The notes: generated by a model not told the origin, from the letters alone. A DNA stretch of 64,000 nucleotides from Agrocybe praecox (GCA_964017145.1 OZ024843.1:921001-985000), one strand, 5' to 3'. Shown: positions 45,504-58,942, numbered from the stretch's first letter. Translations and numbers: made by a program.

Positions 45504-46194
45504 ACGCGTAGACATGCGCACCCTTATACAACTGGATGGAAAGTCGCTCAGAACGAGCTTCGTGACTGAATTAGACGGCACTTATTGATCTGTACTTCGC
45601 AACAGAAAGAATGGCCCACGAGTCTTTTAAATACTGTACGGTGCAGACAAGTGCTCTTAGATATCCCCAACTGCAACATGATGTTCGCGCGAAACGAAAA
45701 TATTTTAATCATCAGTGTGATGCCATCTTCTGGAATCTGAATAGAGCTGAACCTGCATAGCTCTCCATTGGAATGTATGCCACAGACCCCCTTCTTATGA
45801 CCACTTCAAGACCAGAACTGAGCTGAAAAGCGTATTCACGAATCACCACGATATTTTATCCTACTATTTCGGTGAGTCTAACGCGAACATTCGAACGTAC
45901 AGCCGTTGCTGGGTGTATTATTCAATGGCAGGCATGGATTCATCGTCCTCTTGAGCTGTTTACATGATGCTTTGTTTTTTTCTTCGCTACATCTCATTTC
46001 CAGAAGATTTAATTGAGAAATGGCCAAGAAAGGGGCGACTGCTGCCTTATATTGGCTTATCCATTTAATATTATGTAATCATCAAAGGCTGTTGGCAAGC
46101 AGCGCCAATCAAACGGGCCGAAAGTAAGAATTTATTTCTCTCTACTTCGTCTTTATCGCAAACGCGACTGGTTCTACTTTTACTTTCTAATGCT
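45504..46194. other. intergenic, nothing recognised
   Basis: 3' flank of NDUFA8 and upstream region of the nucleolar-protein gene; a pyrimidine-rich stretch precedes the next ATG. No gene seen. Confidence 0.4.
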
Positions 46195-48952
46195 ATGGCG
46201 AGCCCGACAATAAACGAGGCTTTTGTGTTGTCTAGCTATTCCTCGTCCTCCCGTGGAAAAAAGGCCCAAAAATACACTCCAGGTGTTTATGCAACTTCCT
46301 ATCAAAAAGTAAACAGTTCGGACGGATATGTGACTGTTGCAGTTCAAGCGGATGGAGTGCATATTCTTGATGTGAGTCTTTTGTGTCTTGTTGAGGCTAC
46401 TGGTGATTAAAGTTGTAAATAGGTATCGACGCTTCATCCTGTGATTTCCCATACACTTGGCCCATCTACCTCATTTTCATGCCCACCTTTATCATGCTCT
46501 TCGTCCAGCAATGCCTCAACAACATACGCAGTCATAGCTTCTTCCCCAGAGTTATCGTCACCAGAAGAGTCTGGTCGAATACTATGGGTATGGCGCGATG
46601 ATACGCCGACATCTACGCAAAAGAATAAACAGAGCAAAGTTATAGTGAGTTTCCTTCCATTCCACTTCTTTCCAGAGTTAACTGACTAGAAGCAAGCTTT
46701 CTGAAGGCCAAACAGCTTACGGATTGTACTCATGTGCCGAACTTCCGGATCGGATTATTGCCGTCTCGACGAGTGGAGAAGTGTCAATTGTCGATGCCAA
46801 TTCCTTGGATATGAAAGGCTCTCGCGACGCGCAGTCCGGAAATGTCATCTTCACGAAATTTATGCCCGCAAATACGACTACCTTCTCTAGCAAATCACAT
46901 GGAGCAGTTTTGGTATTGGTGGAAAGCGGTTCATCGAAATCGACACACCTCCGGATACTAGCCATCGACGAGGCTGACTCAATATTTGAACAAGAAACAG
47001 AAATACCTGTAGAAAGCCAAGTGAGTTATAAAGATAGCTGATCGCTTATATGTGTGTCTTATGGCCTTCAGAACATCTCCAGTGTTTCGTGTAGCAACAC
47101 TGGAATTCTCAGTGTTCTGAGTACGTTTCCTTCTTTTTCCCCATCCAAACCAAATATTTATCATAAAAATAGCTATCAATGGTTTATGGCATTCGTATAA
47201 CATTCCGAGCAGCCTTTCATCTATCCTGAGCCCATATGCTCCTCCTCTTCGTCTTGCGGGATTATCATTTTTATCGGACACCGCTAGACTTTCCGTTTCC
47301 ACCCTTGCGTTGACTTCATCCCATGTTCTTCTAGCTTCTGTTGCCGCTCACGAAATCACACTGCTCTTATGGGACCTCCAATTCTCTGTTTTTCTGGCCT
47401 CAAATACTATCTCAATACCTGCTCAGCTATCTTCATCGACGCTACACTTCCGACTACTCCCAGGATCCCAAACACAAACAAAAATGGAAACTCAAGTAGT
47501 CGGGCAGGCTATTCTCCTTTTATCCTCTATCCCAGGGAAAGACTCCGCCGATCAGAAAAGCAACTCCGTCGTATTGGTTGTACCGTACGTTGTACCCACA
47601 ACCTCCACGGTTTTGGCTGCGATGGGTAGAGGAGACGTCAGCAAAAAGTGGCTGCGTGTGCCCGAAGAAAATAAGAAGCCTACTGCAGAAGAGCAAATTC
47701 GTGGTAAATTACTCACTACGATGCGTACCGCTATGCAGGGTGGCCGACCTCAAGCTGCAGTGGCTGCTTTCATGAAATGGGCGCCTAAGCCTGAGGAGGT
47801 ATTTATATCGTTGATTCTCTTGTCGGAATTGCTTTATTTATTCACGTCCACACAGGCAGCGACCGAGACACTGGATTATAACTTTGTCAAAGACCTATTG
47901 AACACTGCTCTACTTACGCCCTCCGCAGAGTCAAAAGGTGCTCCAGCGGGCGCTTCTTATGTACCCGACGTTGTTCGTTATCTCCTTGAGAGACGTCTGA
48001 TTTGCAGTGCGATGATATCCAGTCCAGGTGGATTTTTGGGTGCGCTGAGGCTTAGGAACGACTGGGTAAGTTGATTTATTTTTTATTGTACACATGAATA
48101 CGAATACTTATTCAGATCTTTATAACCACTAGACATCCATCGAACTCGCATTCGAGAAAGTTCTTGACCTTTCAGAATCAGAGATCGTCGAATCTTTATT
48201 GGCCGTTGTAAGATGTTTTAGGTCAACGAAATCTGCTCCTGTAACAACAGGAGGTGATGCAATGGACGTTGACCCACCAGTAGCCATCAACAGTAGCGTT
48301 ACTACTCTACCCGTCTTCCTCAGCCTCATAGCTAGCTTCCCGACTTCACATAGACCCCTTCTAATTGCTTTCAAAAAATACTTGCAGGATGCTGAAGATT
48401 TAACGGCAATCATCCAAGTTGTGGACAGCTGGGTAGTGAAAAGGATCCACGAAGAAGCCGGACTTCTACCAACGAAAAAGGATATAAAAAAGACGGAGCA
48501 AGGTGTCTGGGTGGTCGTAGGCAGGAAGAGTGATAAAAAGAAGAAAACCGACACCCCCTCTTTGGAAAATGTTGGTCTTGCAAACCCGCCTTCATAATAT
48601 GTTTTCTTGTTCACTAATTGCCTTTTGTCTATTTCAGGCCGTCAAACTTCTTCAACTCATACTCGACGCGTCATTCTTGTCTCTCTTACAGCATCCTCCC
48701 GCCCACAAGCTCTTACGCAAAATTCAGAATCAACTAAATACTGAAATCAGCTTCGGTGCCCTCGCTGAACACCTTCGAGGTCCATTAGAGCCTTTCGCAA
48801 TTACACAAGAGAAAACACTGAAGGAGTCTCTTATCCCTGCTCAAGAGCGCGAACGCGAAAGACAAAAAGGAGATTGGAGGCAGAGAAGAAAGAATATCAA
48901 TGCGGCAGCGGCGGATATTGGTCTTTACAAGTTGGAAGAATTGGTCCTGTGA
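46195..48952 (+). CDS. UTP8/NOL11-like nucleolar protein (tentative)
   Basis: Eight exons join in frame: 46195-46371, 46423-46644, 46697-47020, 47072-47120, 47173-47798, 47856-48065, 48133-48570 and 48638-48952, about 786 residues. The N-terminal half reads as a degenerate beta-propeller (GYVTVAVQADGVHILD, RIIAVSTSGEVSIVDANS, LLASVAAHEITLLLWDL). The C-terminal half is helical, with YVPDVVRYLLERRLICSAM and LLQLILDASFLSLLQHPP. It ends in a charged helix (AQERERERQKGDWRQRRKN). The architecture and the 'single-strand propeller plus helical tail' pattern recall Utp8/NOL11 of the small-subunit processome that makes 18S rRNA. The gene model is strong, the name is tentative. Confidence 0.75.
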
Positions 48953-50238
48953 TTGTTATACGGATAGGTGCCTAAGGTTTATCTAATGATATTTGTTTGG
49001 CGTACATGAATCAAGTATGTGGTCCAGTATGAGTTGGTACTTGGTAGCATAAATTAATACTAATGCCTTTGTCGTGTACGGTGGAAACGACATCCTGATG
49101 ACGCCAATCGACCTCCCCTCACAATCATCACGTGGTCACGCACTGAAAACCCCTTGCTCAAGGTTAAAAAATCATTCTTCCAATTCTCAGAATCTTGTGT
49201 TTCTTCCTTTAAAAGCTTCTGTATCCGTCCCATCATCAGCGAGCAGGTCAGACAAAACCAGCCAGCCCATAAGTAGGATACTTATACAATTGGAGTCATC
49301 GTATTTCATTTGTCTCAACACTATATAACTTGAAATTTTTGGGACAGACGTCTCTGCGTTACCTCCAAAATTGCATATAGCGATATAGAGATTTATAATA
49401 TACACGAGCTATCACAAAAAATGAAATAGCAAGACACAACAACAGTTGACAAATATTAAGGAATGAAATAAAATATGTCACATGTCGATGAGGAAAATGC
49501 GAAATGCAGTTTGTAGGTGAAGGTTGGTTGGGATGCAGCGCCCCCGGAAAGAGGACGACTTGATCGAGAGGTGGAAAGAATAAGAAAATATGCAAGTCGT
49601 TTTTTTCATGTAAACGACGAATGTCCATGGCGCGCGGGTTCTACGAGAAAAGAGAAGACAGAAAAGAAAGAGAGAGAATAAGAACGGGAATGAGAATGAG
49701 TCGTTGGAATCAGGCGGGGGTTCGGTTTCGAGGTATTGCAGGGCAGGCAGGGGGATCAAAGATCGCAAATTGGGATGAATAAATCCATGCCGAAATCAAT
49801 GGTATCAATGGGTAATAATAAAAAGGAAGTCATGTATATCATGAGCAGCATTCACCACAATGGATGTGTTTGGGTTATAGAACCATATGGCAGCATGATA
49901 GGCGGGATAATATTTTGGTTGTAGGGCAAAGACAGGTGGCGGTGGGCGCCTAATGATGCTTGCACGTTATCTCCTCTTCTTTTGGGTGTAGAGAGTGGGT
50001 AATCAGGGGTCGAGTAAACAAGAAAGAGGGCCATGTATCAGGTGGCTGGCGTGGATAGACGAATGACTGGAATAAATGACCAGAGCAATGATAGTGAGTC
50101 GACAGACATAGTTTGTCTGGAAAATTGTTGATGGGTGGTGGGGAAAGAAAGAGACCGTAAACCAAGAGTCCTTGAAGTAAAAAGATGACGTTCACTTCAA
50201 AGACGAAGAAAACCAAAAGCTTAGGATGTTGTCGCCAT
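48953..50238. other. intergenic, convergent 3' flanks
   Basis: About 1.3 kb between two convergent genes. The open frames here (49074-49328, 49478-49768 and others) are short and low-complexity. Polypurine stretches lie near 49660-49690. No gene or repeat recognised. Confidence 0.4.
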
Positions 50239-53200
50239 TTAAGTCGCGGGATCTACAGGAGGCGGCGGAGACGCTTCTGGAGCCTTATTCCGACCAACAG
50301 CGGTATAAGCAGGCGGCAGTTCGATAGTTTCTGGTTCATCCTCGCCCTCTTTATCCGGAGGTGGTAAATTGGGACCAGCATCGTCGTGCTGGATGATATT
50401 AACAGCCCTCATCGGTCTCGGTGCACCCTTCCTCCTTTCTGCACCAACAGATGAACCGCCGACGCCAGGTCCGAAACCGGACAACGATGCCGTATGAGGT
50501 TCAGGCGTTCCTGTGCGCGTGTAGAAGCTGGTAGAAGCTCCACTTAATGGTCGTCTTCCATCTTCTTCCGTGCCATGAATCGATGACCCATCGAGAGTTG
50601 GATCAGGAACCATGAAAGGTTCAGGTCGGTAGTATTCAGGCAGTTCATTCGCCCTCGTCCTTCCCTCGACGTGGTCTGGTGAATCATCACCATCGTCATC
50701 TGCGTTAAGGAGATCGACAGGTCTCTCCTTGGTCCGCTTGTATTCCCTCCTTTGCTTTCGGTAATACCAGAAGAGCAGGATGACAACAATGAATAAGATG
50801 ACGCCTCCAATAACACCACCCACAATAGCTCCTGTATTGGTGGAACCCTTGTTACTACTCGCGCCACTAGAAGGTGGTGAGAAAGACTACAAGAGAAGAA
50901 AAACAACCGAAAACGTACACTGAAGATGTAGCATAACTGCCTCCAGCAGGACTTCCGGGCGTTACGCTTGGGCTACTGTCCGAAAGACAGGTATTGTTGG
51001 TCTGAATTCCTGCTACGACAGTACCACCGAAAGCTCCACCAGTCCCATTACCCCTGTTATCTCCTCCTACCAAGAAAAGGAATGTTCCTGATCGAACGTT
51101 CAATACATAGTCAAAACCTATGCCTTCCTGAGCTACTGTTGTCAAAGTTTTCTGTGGAATAGTAAATGACTGTCCTCCAGGAATTATACCAAGGAAATTT
51201 GGATTCCTGGGGATAGAAAGGATTATCAGAACAAGAATAAGCAGGCAGCAGAGATTCATTACATACCCTTGTACGACGGCTGGATCCCACCATATCCTCA
51301 TGCTCTGACATTGTACTACCTGATTTGCGGGTACGATAGAAAAGGCCCAGATCGGAGATACACTTGTCGTAGAGTTAAAACACGAGCTGTCGTCCGACGT
51401 CGATACATCCACCCCCACACTAGTACCGCCAGAATTAAACCCTTTACTATCGCTGACCTATAACATAAGAATGATAATCAGTATCGAGTTATCGGTTGAC
51501 GCAAGAGTAAAAGTAATAAAGTAGAAAAAGGTGAAGAGAGAATGAAAGAAGCGTCGCGAGTATCTCCATGTTTTCAAATGAATCGATCCGGCTTTAGGCA
51601 CAGTTTACATAACGCCTGGCAGGAGTTCAATGAACGGTTGGAATGAGTGAGGCTTGAGCATGAGCACCCCAGACAGATCGATAGGGTGTGTATGCACCAA
51701 CATAGATCCATGCATCACATGCAGAACCTTCGTGACCCGGGTGAAACATGCTCTAGCTCCATAGGAGGATACAACCGGCGTCTTTCCTGGACTGAAGGAT
51801 ATTCAGGTAAGCAAGCAAATGCATCGTTATCAAAGGAAGTGAAAGGGGGAGAGGTGGTGTAGTCGTCGGTGTTCAATGGCTTCCGACGAGTTTAAAGAGA
51901 CTAGTGGCGGAAACCTCCCGTAATGTGTTGGGCAAGGGAGTTTCAAGTCCAGATAGGAGTGGACGGGGGAGAAGGCCATCCTAGCTTCAAACCTTCCTGG
52001 TTATCGCCTCGCATAGCTCGCGTAGTTGGACACCGGATAAAGAATGGGATGGCTGCTGTCGCAGGTCGGAAATAATCATAACAGATGGTGACCGTCATCG
52101 GATGCATCGGATAGAACAAGACATCCTGTCTAATTGCCGGATATGGTCGATGGTAGGTAGACACGCGTGCCAACGAAGATATGGTCGAAAGTCGAATTCT
52201 TCATTAGCAGCGGTGATTTATGACCTGCATCAATGAAAAGCGAGAGAAGCTAAAATAGCCGACTGGAGTTTAGGTGCTCGCGATGTTTTGTGAGCTTAGT
52301 CGGTCGCCGCAGTGCATGTCAAAGATAATGCGGAGATTGGAAACTAATTTCCAGTGGCTTAGTACTCGTCGAGTACATCGACGACCCAGAAAGTATCCAA
52401 TCCGTACACGCGCGCCCTCCATAAAGATAGCGCGTGATCTGGAAATGAAAAGCAATTGAAATTTGATGCATCGCCGTAGCTGCCGTCATGCGATATGAAT
52501 AGACCCACTGCATGGGTACACGCACGTCAGAGGATGACGAAAGGGCCTTGGAAGCATCATCAAGGGATGTGAATGGCGAGATAAAGCCAGTAGTGTGACT
52601 GGGGCCTTGGAGGGGTGCGCAATGGAGTTCCGAATGGCACTGTCATAGAAAACAGTATGGACGTGATGCCATGGATGAATAAAATGAGAATAACATGGAG
52701 TTGTTGTTGGAGCGGTAAGATTTCGCCGCTGCCTAGAAAATACAGCGTTGTTGAGGGGCTATATTTGGTGTGCAACAAACGCCGGAGAAATAAGCGAGCT
52801 GTCGTAGGATAAGGAAAGAAGGACAGAAGTGGCCCCATCTTCAAACGAGACTTTTCGCTACCCCACAACCAGAGGCATATACGACTCTGGGTACAAGGGT
52901 GCCAATCAAATGAGAACCCTGTTGATGGGGCCCAAAGGCTCCACAAGTGGATGATTGTGGCGGGACGCAATAATAATAGCGGTGCTGCCAAATTTACATT
53001 GCGAGTTGTCGGGATGGGAGTTCAGTGTAGGGAGGATTGGAGATGTGTAGTTTTTGTTGCGAAGGGATAGGTCCAATAATTGTCCGAACTTGCACATGGA
53101 TTCTTGGATTGATAATGATAATCGTTTGGAGCTATAGGGAGTGTCGAAAGCGCCGTCGAAAAATTCCGAGCTCATCGCGAAAGCAAAACCAAGAAGACAA

Positions 53201-53558
53201 AGAAAGAAAAGGAAGAAAACTGAACAGGAATACTCACCACTGCAACAAATTGTGAATTTGCCGGGTATTTCAGTTGGAACGTTATATTCGAATCTTGGCC
53301 TTGGGATTTGACCTCCGTGTCCCTTCTTGCCTCAATGCCGTTTGCCAGAGGAGTAGGACCGCTAGGTATAAGAAGGAGACTGTATGGTGGAACGCCGTCA
53401 TCTCCATGTATCTGAATGGTGAGATCTTTGCACTGCTGCGGGGTATTTTGGAATGACCACGTATATGCTGCAGCCGTTGGCAAGTAGTACAACATGCAAA
53501 GAAGGGATATAGGAAAGAGTAAACGCTTCATAGGCGCAGAATGGCGGGAGGACGCCAT
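50239..53558 (-). CDS. single-pass membrane protein with signal peptide and PPxY-type tail
   Basis: Exons 53238-53558, 51267-51457, 50921-51206 and 50239-50886 join in frame, about 481 residues. A signal peptide (MKRLLFPISLLCMLYYLPT) is followed by an ectodomain with AYTWSFQNTPQQCKDLTIQ, NSQFVAVVSDSKGFNSGGTS and SDDSSCFNSTTSVSP, a Ser/Gly-rich stalk, one membrane helix (GAIVGGVIGGVILFIVVIL) and a basic stop-transfer (WYYRKQRREYKR). The cytoplasmic tail is Pro-rich with LPEYY and LPPAY, the latter a PPxY-like WW/ubiquitin-ligase docking motif. Several conserved Cys suggest disulfides. I know this layout as a common but uncharacterised basidiomycete surface protein. Intron 1 is 1,780 bp. The intron before the membrane exon is only 34 nt. 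Confidence 0.8.
51458..53237 (-). other. 1.78 kb intron of the membrane-protein gene
   Basis: Bounded by a GTGAGT donor (minus strand, at 53237) and a TATAG acceptor (51458). Joining the flanking exons gives a continuous ectodomain (VAVVSDSKGFNSGG). Other introns in this window are mostly 40-110 nt. I see no coherent gene on either strand inside it; frames at 52560-52991 (minus) and 51647-51862 (plus) look random. Confidence 0.6.
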
Positions 53559-55379
53559 TGCGGCGGGCTTGTGTTGGTGGTGAGGAAGAGAAAAGCGAGC
53601 GAAGGATCTGTTCAGCCTACAAATCCGCCGGTTCTGGATGGATATAACGGGTCGAATTCAATCATTCTCGTGGGAATGTACTTCCGTTATATTTACAATT
53701 AATGCATTTATCCCACGGTATTTTTGGAATTACATAAACATTCTCGAGGTCACTATTTGAAAATCCAAAAGGTAAGATTACAACGAGGAATTCAAAAAGA
53801 AAGCAGAGTATAGCTCAATTTTTATGCAGAAAACCAGGTAAACTGATCAAGGAGCTAGGCCTTCTGTAAGCACACTTGTGACTTACTCAGGTCTTGGCAC
53901 TGGCCCACGCCGGCATGGAGGCCCGAGGGCCAGTTGATCCTGACTCCCGCGACTTTTGTCTTGACATGAAGAGAACAGACCAATTTTCATTTTACTGTTA
54001 CTCGTATCAGTTGTAGGATAGTTGGAGACTATCCCCATAGAGAAATGTACAGTAAAGATAATCTTAAGCGCCTGCCTCAAATAATTTAAATATCCCAGCT
54101 GTTTCGAGCAATAATACCACTGTCTTCTATTTTCTACGATATAATTCACTCGAGGTTGCACGGAGAAAGAAAAAGACTTAACATTTGTGTGACGTAAGTA
54201 TGTACACGCGCCTCACGTGATCGCGTTTAATATTACCGAGTTGCGTCATTGTCTTGTCATTGACACTGAAATTTGTTTAAATAAAGATCAAATAAAGATT
54301 CGGTACCAACAAATTTGCAACGAATCTGGAATTATAGATACTGTATTGGAATGCTTTATGAACGGGATAAAAACAGGAGCGAGCACCCGTGTGGCAAACC
54401 GGAAAAATCAAGGGATACCACTACGGAATCGAATAAAAAACAAAGTAGCGCTGGTGCTATAGCAGGAGGCGTGGAGCTGTGGCAAAAATAAAACTCAGTC
54501 GGGTTTGCTCAATCCATTACGTATGGCATATAAGTCGGCTCAAATAATTTGAGATAGCTCAACCCTACTTTGAGAGGGAGTCAAGCCAAGCACACTGAGA
54601 GGTCAACAATCATGTCGTTTACTAAGTCAGAGCGGCCTAGGAAGCGGTGAGCATTGACATTTGCAAGCGCCGTTGAGAGAATAAACATTCTAGACATTTT
54701 CTCCAGCAGTTGTGTCCAAGTTGTGTCCTCAAAAATATGATGCCATAAAATCTAAATACCTTGCTGGAATTATCCACCGTGAAACGTCCGCAGGAACAAC
54801 TAGGCTAGTTCACGTTCACGTTCACGTTCAACTATAAATTGGAACAGAATTCATTTTTTGATCATACGGGATCCTGGTCCTGCTTTAAACTAGGGCATTT
54901 GTCAAATCAACGCCGTTCAGAATTTTAAAAACCGTTTCAACATTGAAGGAAGTCGATGAATCAATCTGGATGCGTTGTGTATCACTTCTTTATTAAATAT
55001 ACTCGATTTATGATGATTTCGAGGGCTCGAACGTTATGTGTAAACATTATGAAGGAATCGCATACAAAGAAGTCGCCTAATAAACCTTTTCACCTTGACT
55101 TTGCCAGCCCCTTATACAGCACAAGTGCTCGCTAAAACCAATATTTTAATTGAAAAGGGGCTCATGAGGACGAAAAGATGACGTCACGCGACTTGGACGC
55201 GCCGCGCCCTAATTACCATCATCCATTGTCCCGGCTTCTTCTCTGTCCTAGATCAAAGCAATTATTTCTTTAAAACATATCTGGTACAAATATTATGCTG
55301 CAGCTATTGTCCAATGCGTCAAGTGTCACTACGATAGGAACTGTCCGTCAAAAATCAATTCACGTTCTTGAGTATCTCT
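53559..55379. other. long spacer with a GTTCAC tandem repeat
   Basis: No gene found over 1.8 kb. A short tandem repeat of GTTCAC (three full units and a partial one) lies at 54808-54831. The frame at 54217-54462 has no family resemblance. The left end is the promoter of the membrane-protein gene. Confidence 0.4.
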
Positions 55380-56623
55380 TCACTGAGTCCAGATCTGGTT
55401 CGGGTTTCCATCGTTGCACAGCCAGGTCTGGAGCTGGTTGGAGTTGACGAGCACTCCGTTGGTCAGGTCAACGCATTGGCCTAGATGGAGCAGTTAGATA
55501 CAGTACATTGATAGAGAATGAAATAACTTACTCCCACTGCTGTTCAAGAAGATCTTGTTGTCCGAGCGTCTGTAGAACCACTGTTGGGCAGGGAGGTTGT
55601 CAAAGCATTGCCAAATCTTGAGACCAGTACCGCTTGCTGGTGCTGGAGGAAAAAGTAATCAGAAAATCTGTTTACTCGAAGTGGGCTGGTTAGACGTACA
55701 AGCAGAGGTAGCATCGAGGCAGAAATTCGTTCCAGCTAATTGAATCTTGGTAAGTTCCCTGGTCAAAATCCACTTCTGCGCGTTAGATCCATTGCAGTCA
55801 TATCTATATTTGTATCATCTGCATCAGCAACCATTGAAGGTTATAGATCCTTCGACACATACATTTGAACAGGGGTGCCATTTTCGAACACAGCTCCGCG
55901 AACGTCCATGCATTTGTTGGTGTTACCGTTGGGGTGCAACGCTGTAGGGGCTATTGGAGCAGGGAACGCGCCAGAGGGGCAGAATGTGATGGTGTATGAG
56001 ACAGGAGCAGAGCCTGATTGGGGGCAGGAGTAGTAAGGAGGCAAAGGAGGGGCTGCAGAAGGCATAGGAGTCCTTGTTGGGAGGGAGGTAAATGCCGTAT
56101 CGCAGTTAACATCGTCGCAACGAGCTACTTCGCAGAAGCCTCCAGACTAGAATAAATAGCTGTAGTAAGCGCCCGTTACATAGTGTCTACGTAATGAGAA
56201 ACTTACAGGAGGATAATTAGGCGTGATGCTGATTCCAGTGTTGAAATTGGACTTGTCGATGTTGAGCCAGTAGTAAGTTGCCTACGAAGTATGGTCGAGT
56301 ACTTAGTGTAGGGCTTTTGATGAGGAAGGATGATAACTTACATTAGCCCCCGAGACAAATCCTGCTCGGGAGTTGCTTTGGCTGTTCGCAACTCCTCCGT
56401 TGGCATTGGTGTAGAAGAAACCGGCACTCGCCCCAAGTGAATGGACCGAGCTTGCACCAGGAGCGAGAGTACTATCGAACGTTTCCGCGATGTATAAGTC
56501 AACAGGACCAGTGCACTTGTTGAGTACGGTGTACTGCACGGTACTGCTACTTTGAGCATTCACGAAACGCGTCAAAGCCAAAAGAGAAGTAGAAGTCAAC
56601 AGAAGACCTTGGAAGGTAAACAT
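55380..56623 (-). CDS. secreted protein with C-terminal ricin-B-type lectin domain, paralog 1
   Basis: Exons 56342-56623, 56207-56281, 55863-56146, 55700-55803, 55532-55642 and 55380-55480 join in frame, about 318 residues. A signal peptide (MFTFQGLLLTSTSLLALTR) precedes a small Gly/Asn-rich domain (TVQYTVLNKCTGPVDLYIA, GASAGFFYTNANGG) that recalls thaumatin-like folds. A Pro/Ser linker follows, then a beta-trefoil with NKCMDVRGAVFENGTPVQ, AQQWFY and NQIWTQ (QxW repeats). It probably binds carbohydrate in the cell wall or outside. I chose the second ATG because the signal peptide starts there; an in-frame ATG lies 12 codons upstream. It is tandem with paralog 2 and has the same exon plan. Confidence 0.85.
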
Positions 56624-57676
56624 GCTTGAGGCGTTTGAGGTATGTTGCTGATATGACATATGTCTTCGTTTGTCTCCTGTTTATATGTTTTCGCAGTTCG
56701 GAATTGCTTCGTATGCCTAATGCCCTGAGGATCATTTCCGACCGGCTGTCCCCCGTCTTACCCAGAAAGATCGGCGTACCAACTCCGTCATTTGCTCCTC
56801 AGATGTTCATCTGCCAAGAATTATTCAAAATGGAACGTAAATCCGTGTCCCAATAGCTCCCTTCGCTCGCCTCGTTGACGTGCCCCAACCTTGGATCACA
56901 ACCAGATTGACCAGACCATTGGATAAAATAAAGAAAGTGGATCGTTGTTGTAACTGGCCCACTTTCTCAACTCTGACTAACAAGACCTTTGGACAACTGC
57001 TTCTCTTGCTAGCCCAAGTCGTAGATCCGAGCCATGAGATACAAATTATCGTATGTGATTGTACGTATTGCAAACGGCGTGCATGACCTAAACATTTCTT
57101 CCTGGAGACAAAAATCAGCACGGACTGTCTCAAGGATGGTATTGCGGAGTCGGGCTTGAGGGACAAAGGATGACTCGCATACGAGAATGCAGAAGCCAGA
57201 ATGCATGGAAATCCATCTTCATCAAGGGTTTAAAGTTTATCGCGTACTAGTGATAGGATTTCGCCGTCCAGGAAGTTGAAACAGTCAGGAGTAGTCAGGT
57301 AGATGTGTTGCGGGACGCGTTCATGCTGTACATTCAAGTACTTCAAACAAAAGAGGACAGACAAGGGTGGATTTCAAGCTAGGCCACGGCGGCAATATCT
57401 GACCGCGTCGGTGATGGCTCATGCCGACAGTTCCACGCAAGTTGGTCGCACCTGGACACCCTAGATACTTACTCTCAACGTAAGTATATTCAAAGATAAC
57501 AAGTAATAAAGCCCAGACTAACGCGTACGTCAATGAGAACATATGCAATTGAACACAAGACACACATTTTAGCGCGAAGCCCTTGAAGCCCGCAGAATTT
57601 CGAAAAGTGGCTACACCAACTTTTTTAAAGAAAAAAATGACGCATCCACCCCGCACTGCCATCGGTACCCTATTCA
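56624..57676. other. spacer between tandem lectin genes
   Basis: About 1 kb with no supported gene; frames at 56825-57166 and 57321-57689 (minus) lack any domain. It should contain the promoter of paralog 1. Confidence 0.4.
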
Positions 57677-58942
57677 CTACTGCGTCCAAACTTGATTCAA
57701 ATTTCCGTCAAAGCATTGCCACGTCTGTAGTTGGTTTGAATTTGTTGACGCTCCGTTAGGCAGGTCCATACATTGAGCTATGTACACATTTTGTGTGCAA
57801 ATATATGGTTAGTCAATGGAAATAAACATGGATTACAATGAACGTCTTACCTTGGTTGTTGAGAGAGAGTTTATGGTTTGTACTATTGTAATACCATTGT
57901 TGAGCTGGGAGATTGTTATAACATTGCCAAATTTTCAGTCGGGTACCACTCGAAGGCGCTGAATGATAATGGTGAGTATGAAGTTTTGTTGAGGAACAAA
58001 AAGTGACATACTTGCTAAGGTAGAATCTAGACAGAAATTCGTCCCAGCCAGGCGGACTGGAGCGGTTTGTCCGCGATTAAGAACCCATTTTTGCGCCGGG
58101 GTACCATTGCAGTCGTATCTGTAAGGTGTTTTTAATTAAAACTGATGGATTTTGGCGCCGATATATACTAACATTTGCACTGGGGTCCCGTTAGCGAAAA
58201 CGGCACCGCGAACATCCATGCATTTATTCCTGTTTCCATTAGGATGTAGTTCTGTGGAAGCTGGAGGAGCCGGGAAGACCTCTGACGGACAGAAGCTGGA
58301 CATGGATTGAGTTTTTGCGATACACATACTCCATATTGCGAAGAGCAAATAACTGACGTTATCGTGTAAGCGACGTCTGTGTGAGGGCAGGAAAAGACTG
58401 GTGCAGCTGGCGGCATTGAAGAAGAAGGAGGAAAGCTTGTGGGAGGCTGTGAAAATGCACTAAGACAGCCAACTTCATCGCAACGAGCTACTTGACAAAA
58501 TTTGGCGCTCTATCAAAAAATATGTAGCCATCGTGTTACATCGGAAGTTGGAAGAGCTTACGCCTGGGTAATTTGGTGTAATGCTGATTCCGGTATTGAA
58601 ATTTTGTGGATCTTGTACGATGTAATAGTACCTAGTCTGAGCTTTGGTTAGATAGGGTCCAGTCCCAGTACAGAGACCTACGTTGGCATCGCCGAAGAAT
58701 CCAGCTCTAGTAGCACTTCCAGTGGCTACTGTACCATTGTTTGCGTCTGTGAAAAAGAAACCTGCGATAGGGCCTAGAGATACGGTAGTGCTGCCCTTTG
58801 AAGCAAGATTGCCTCCGAGGACACCCCCGATGTATAGGTTGATAGGTGTAGGACAGCGATTTACCACAGTGTATTGCACGGTGTTTTGAGCCTTGACAAC
58901 GACGAGGTAGGTGAGCAGCAGCAAATGTTTCAAAGTCGGCAT
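57677..58942 (-). CDS. secreted protein with C-terminal ricin-B-type lectin domain, paralog 2
   Basis: Exons 58562-58942, 58358-58509, 58173-58295, 58012-58118, 57851-57958 and 57677-57777 join in frame, about 323 residues. It has a signal peptide (MPTLKHLLLLTYLVVVKA), the N-terminal domain (TVQYTVVNRCPTPINLYIG, GPIAGFFFTDANNG), CQVARCDEVGC, a Pro/Ser linker, then the lectin domain with NKCMDVRGAVFANGTPVQ, AQKWVL, AQQWYY and NQVWTQ. Compared with paralog 1 it has one additional intron (58296-58357) splitting YTIT|FCPS and lacks another in the N-terminal domain, so the pair is not a very recent duplicate. Confidence 0.86.

Noticed and set aside
54808..54831. GTTCAC tandem units as a possible telomere-like or CRISPR-type repeat
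   Set aside because: Only three to four units, no spacers; a simple microsatellite.
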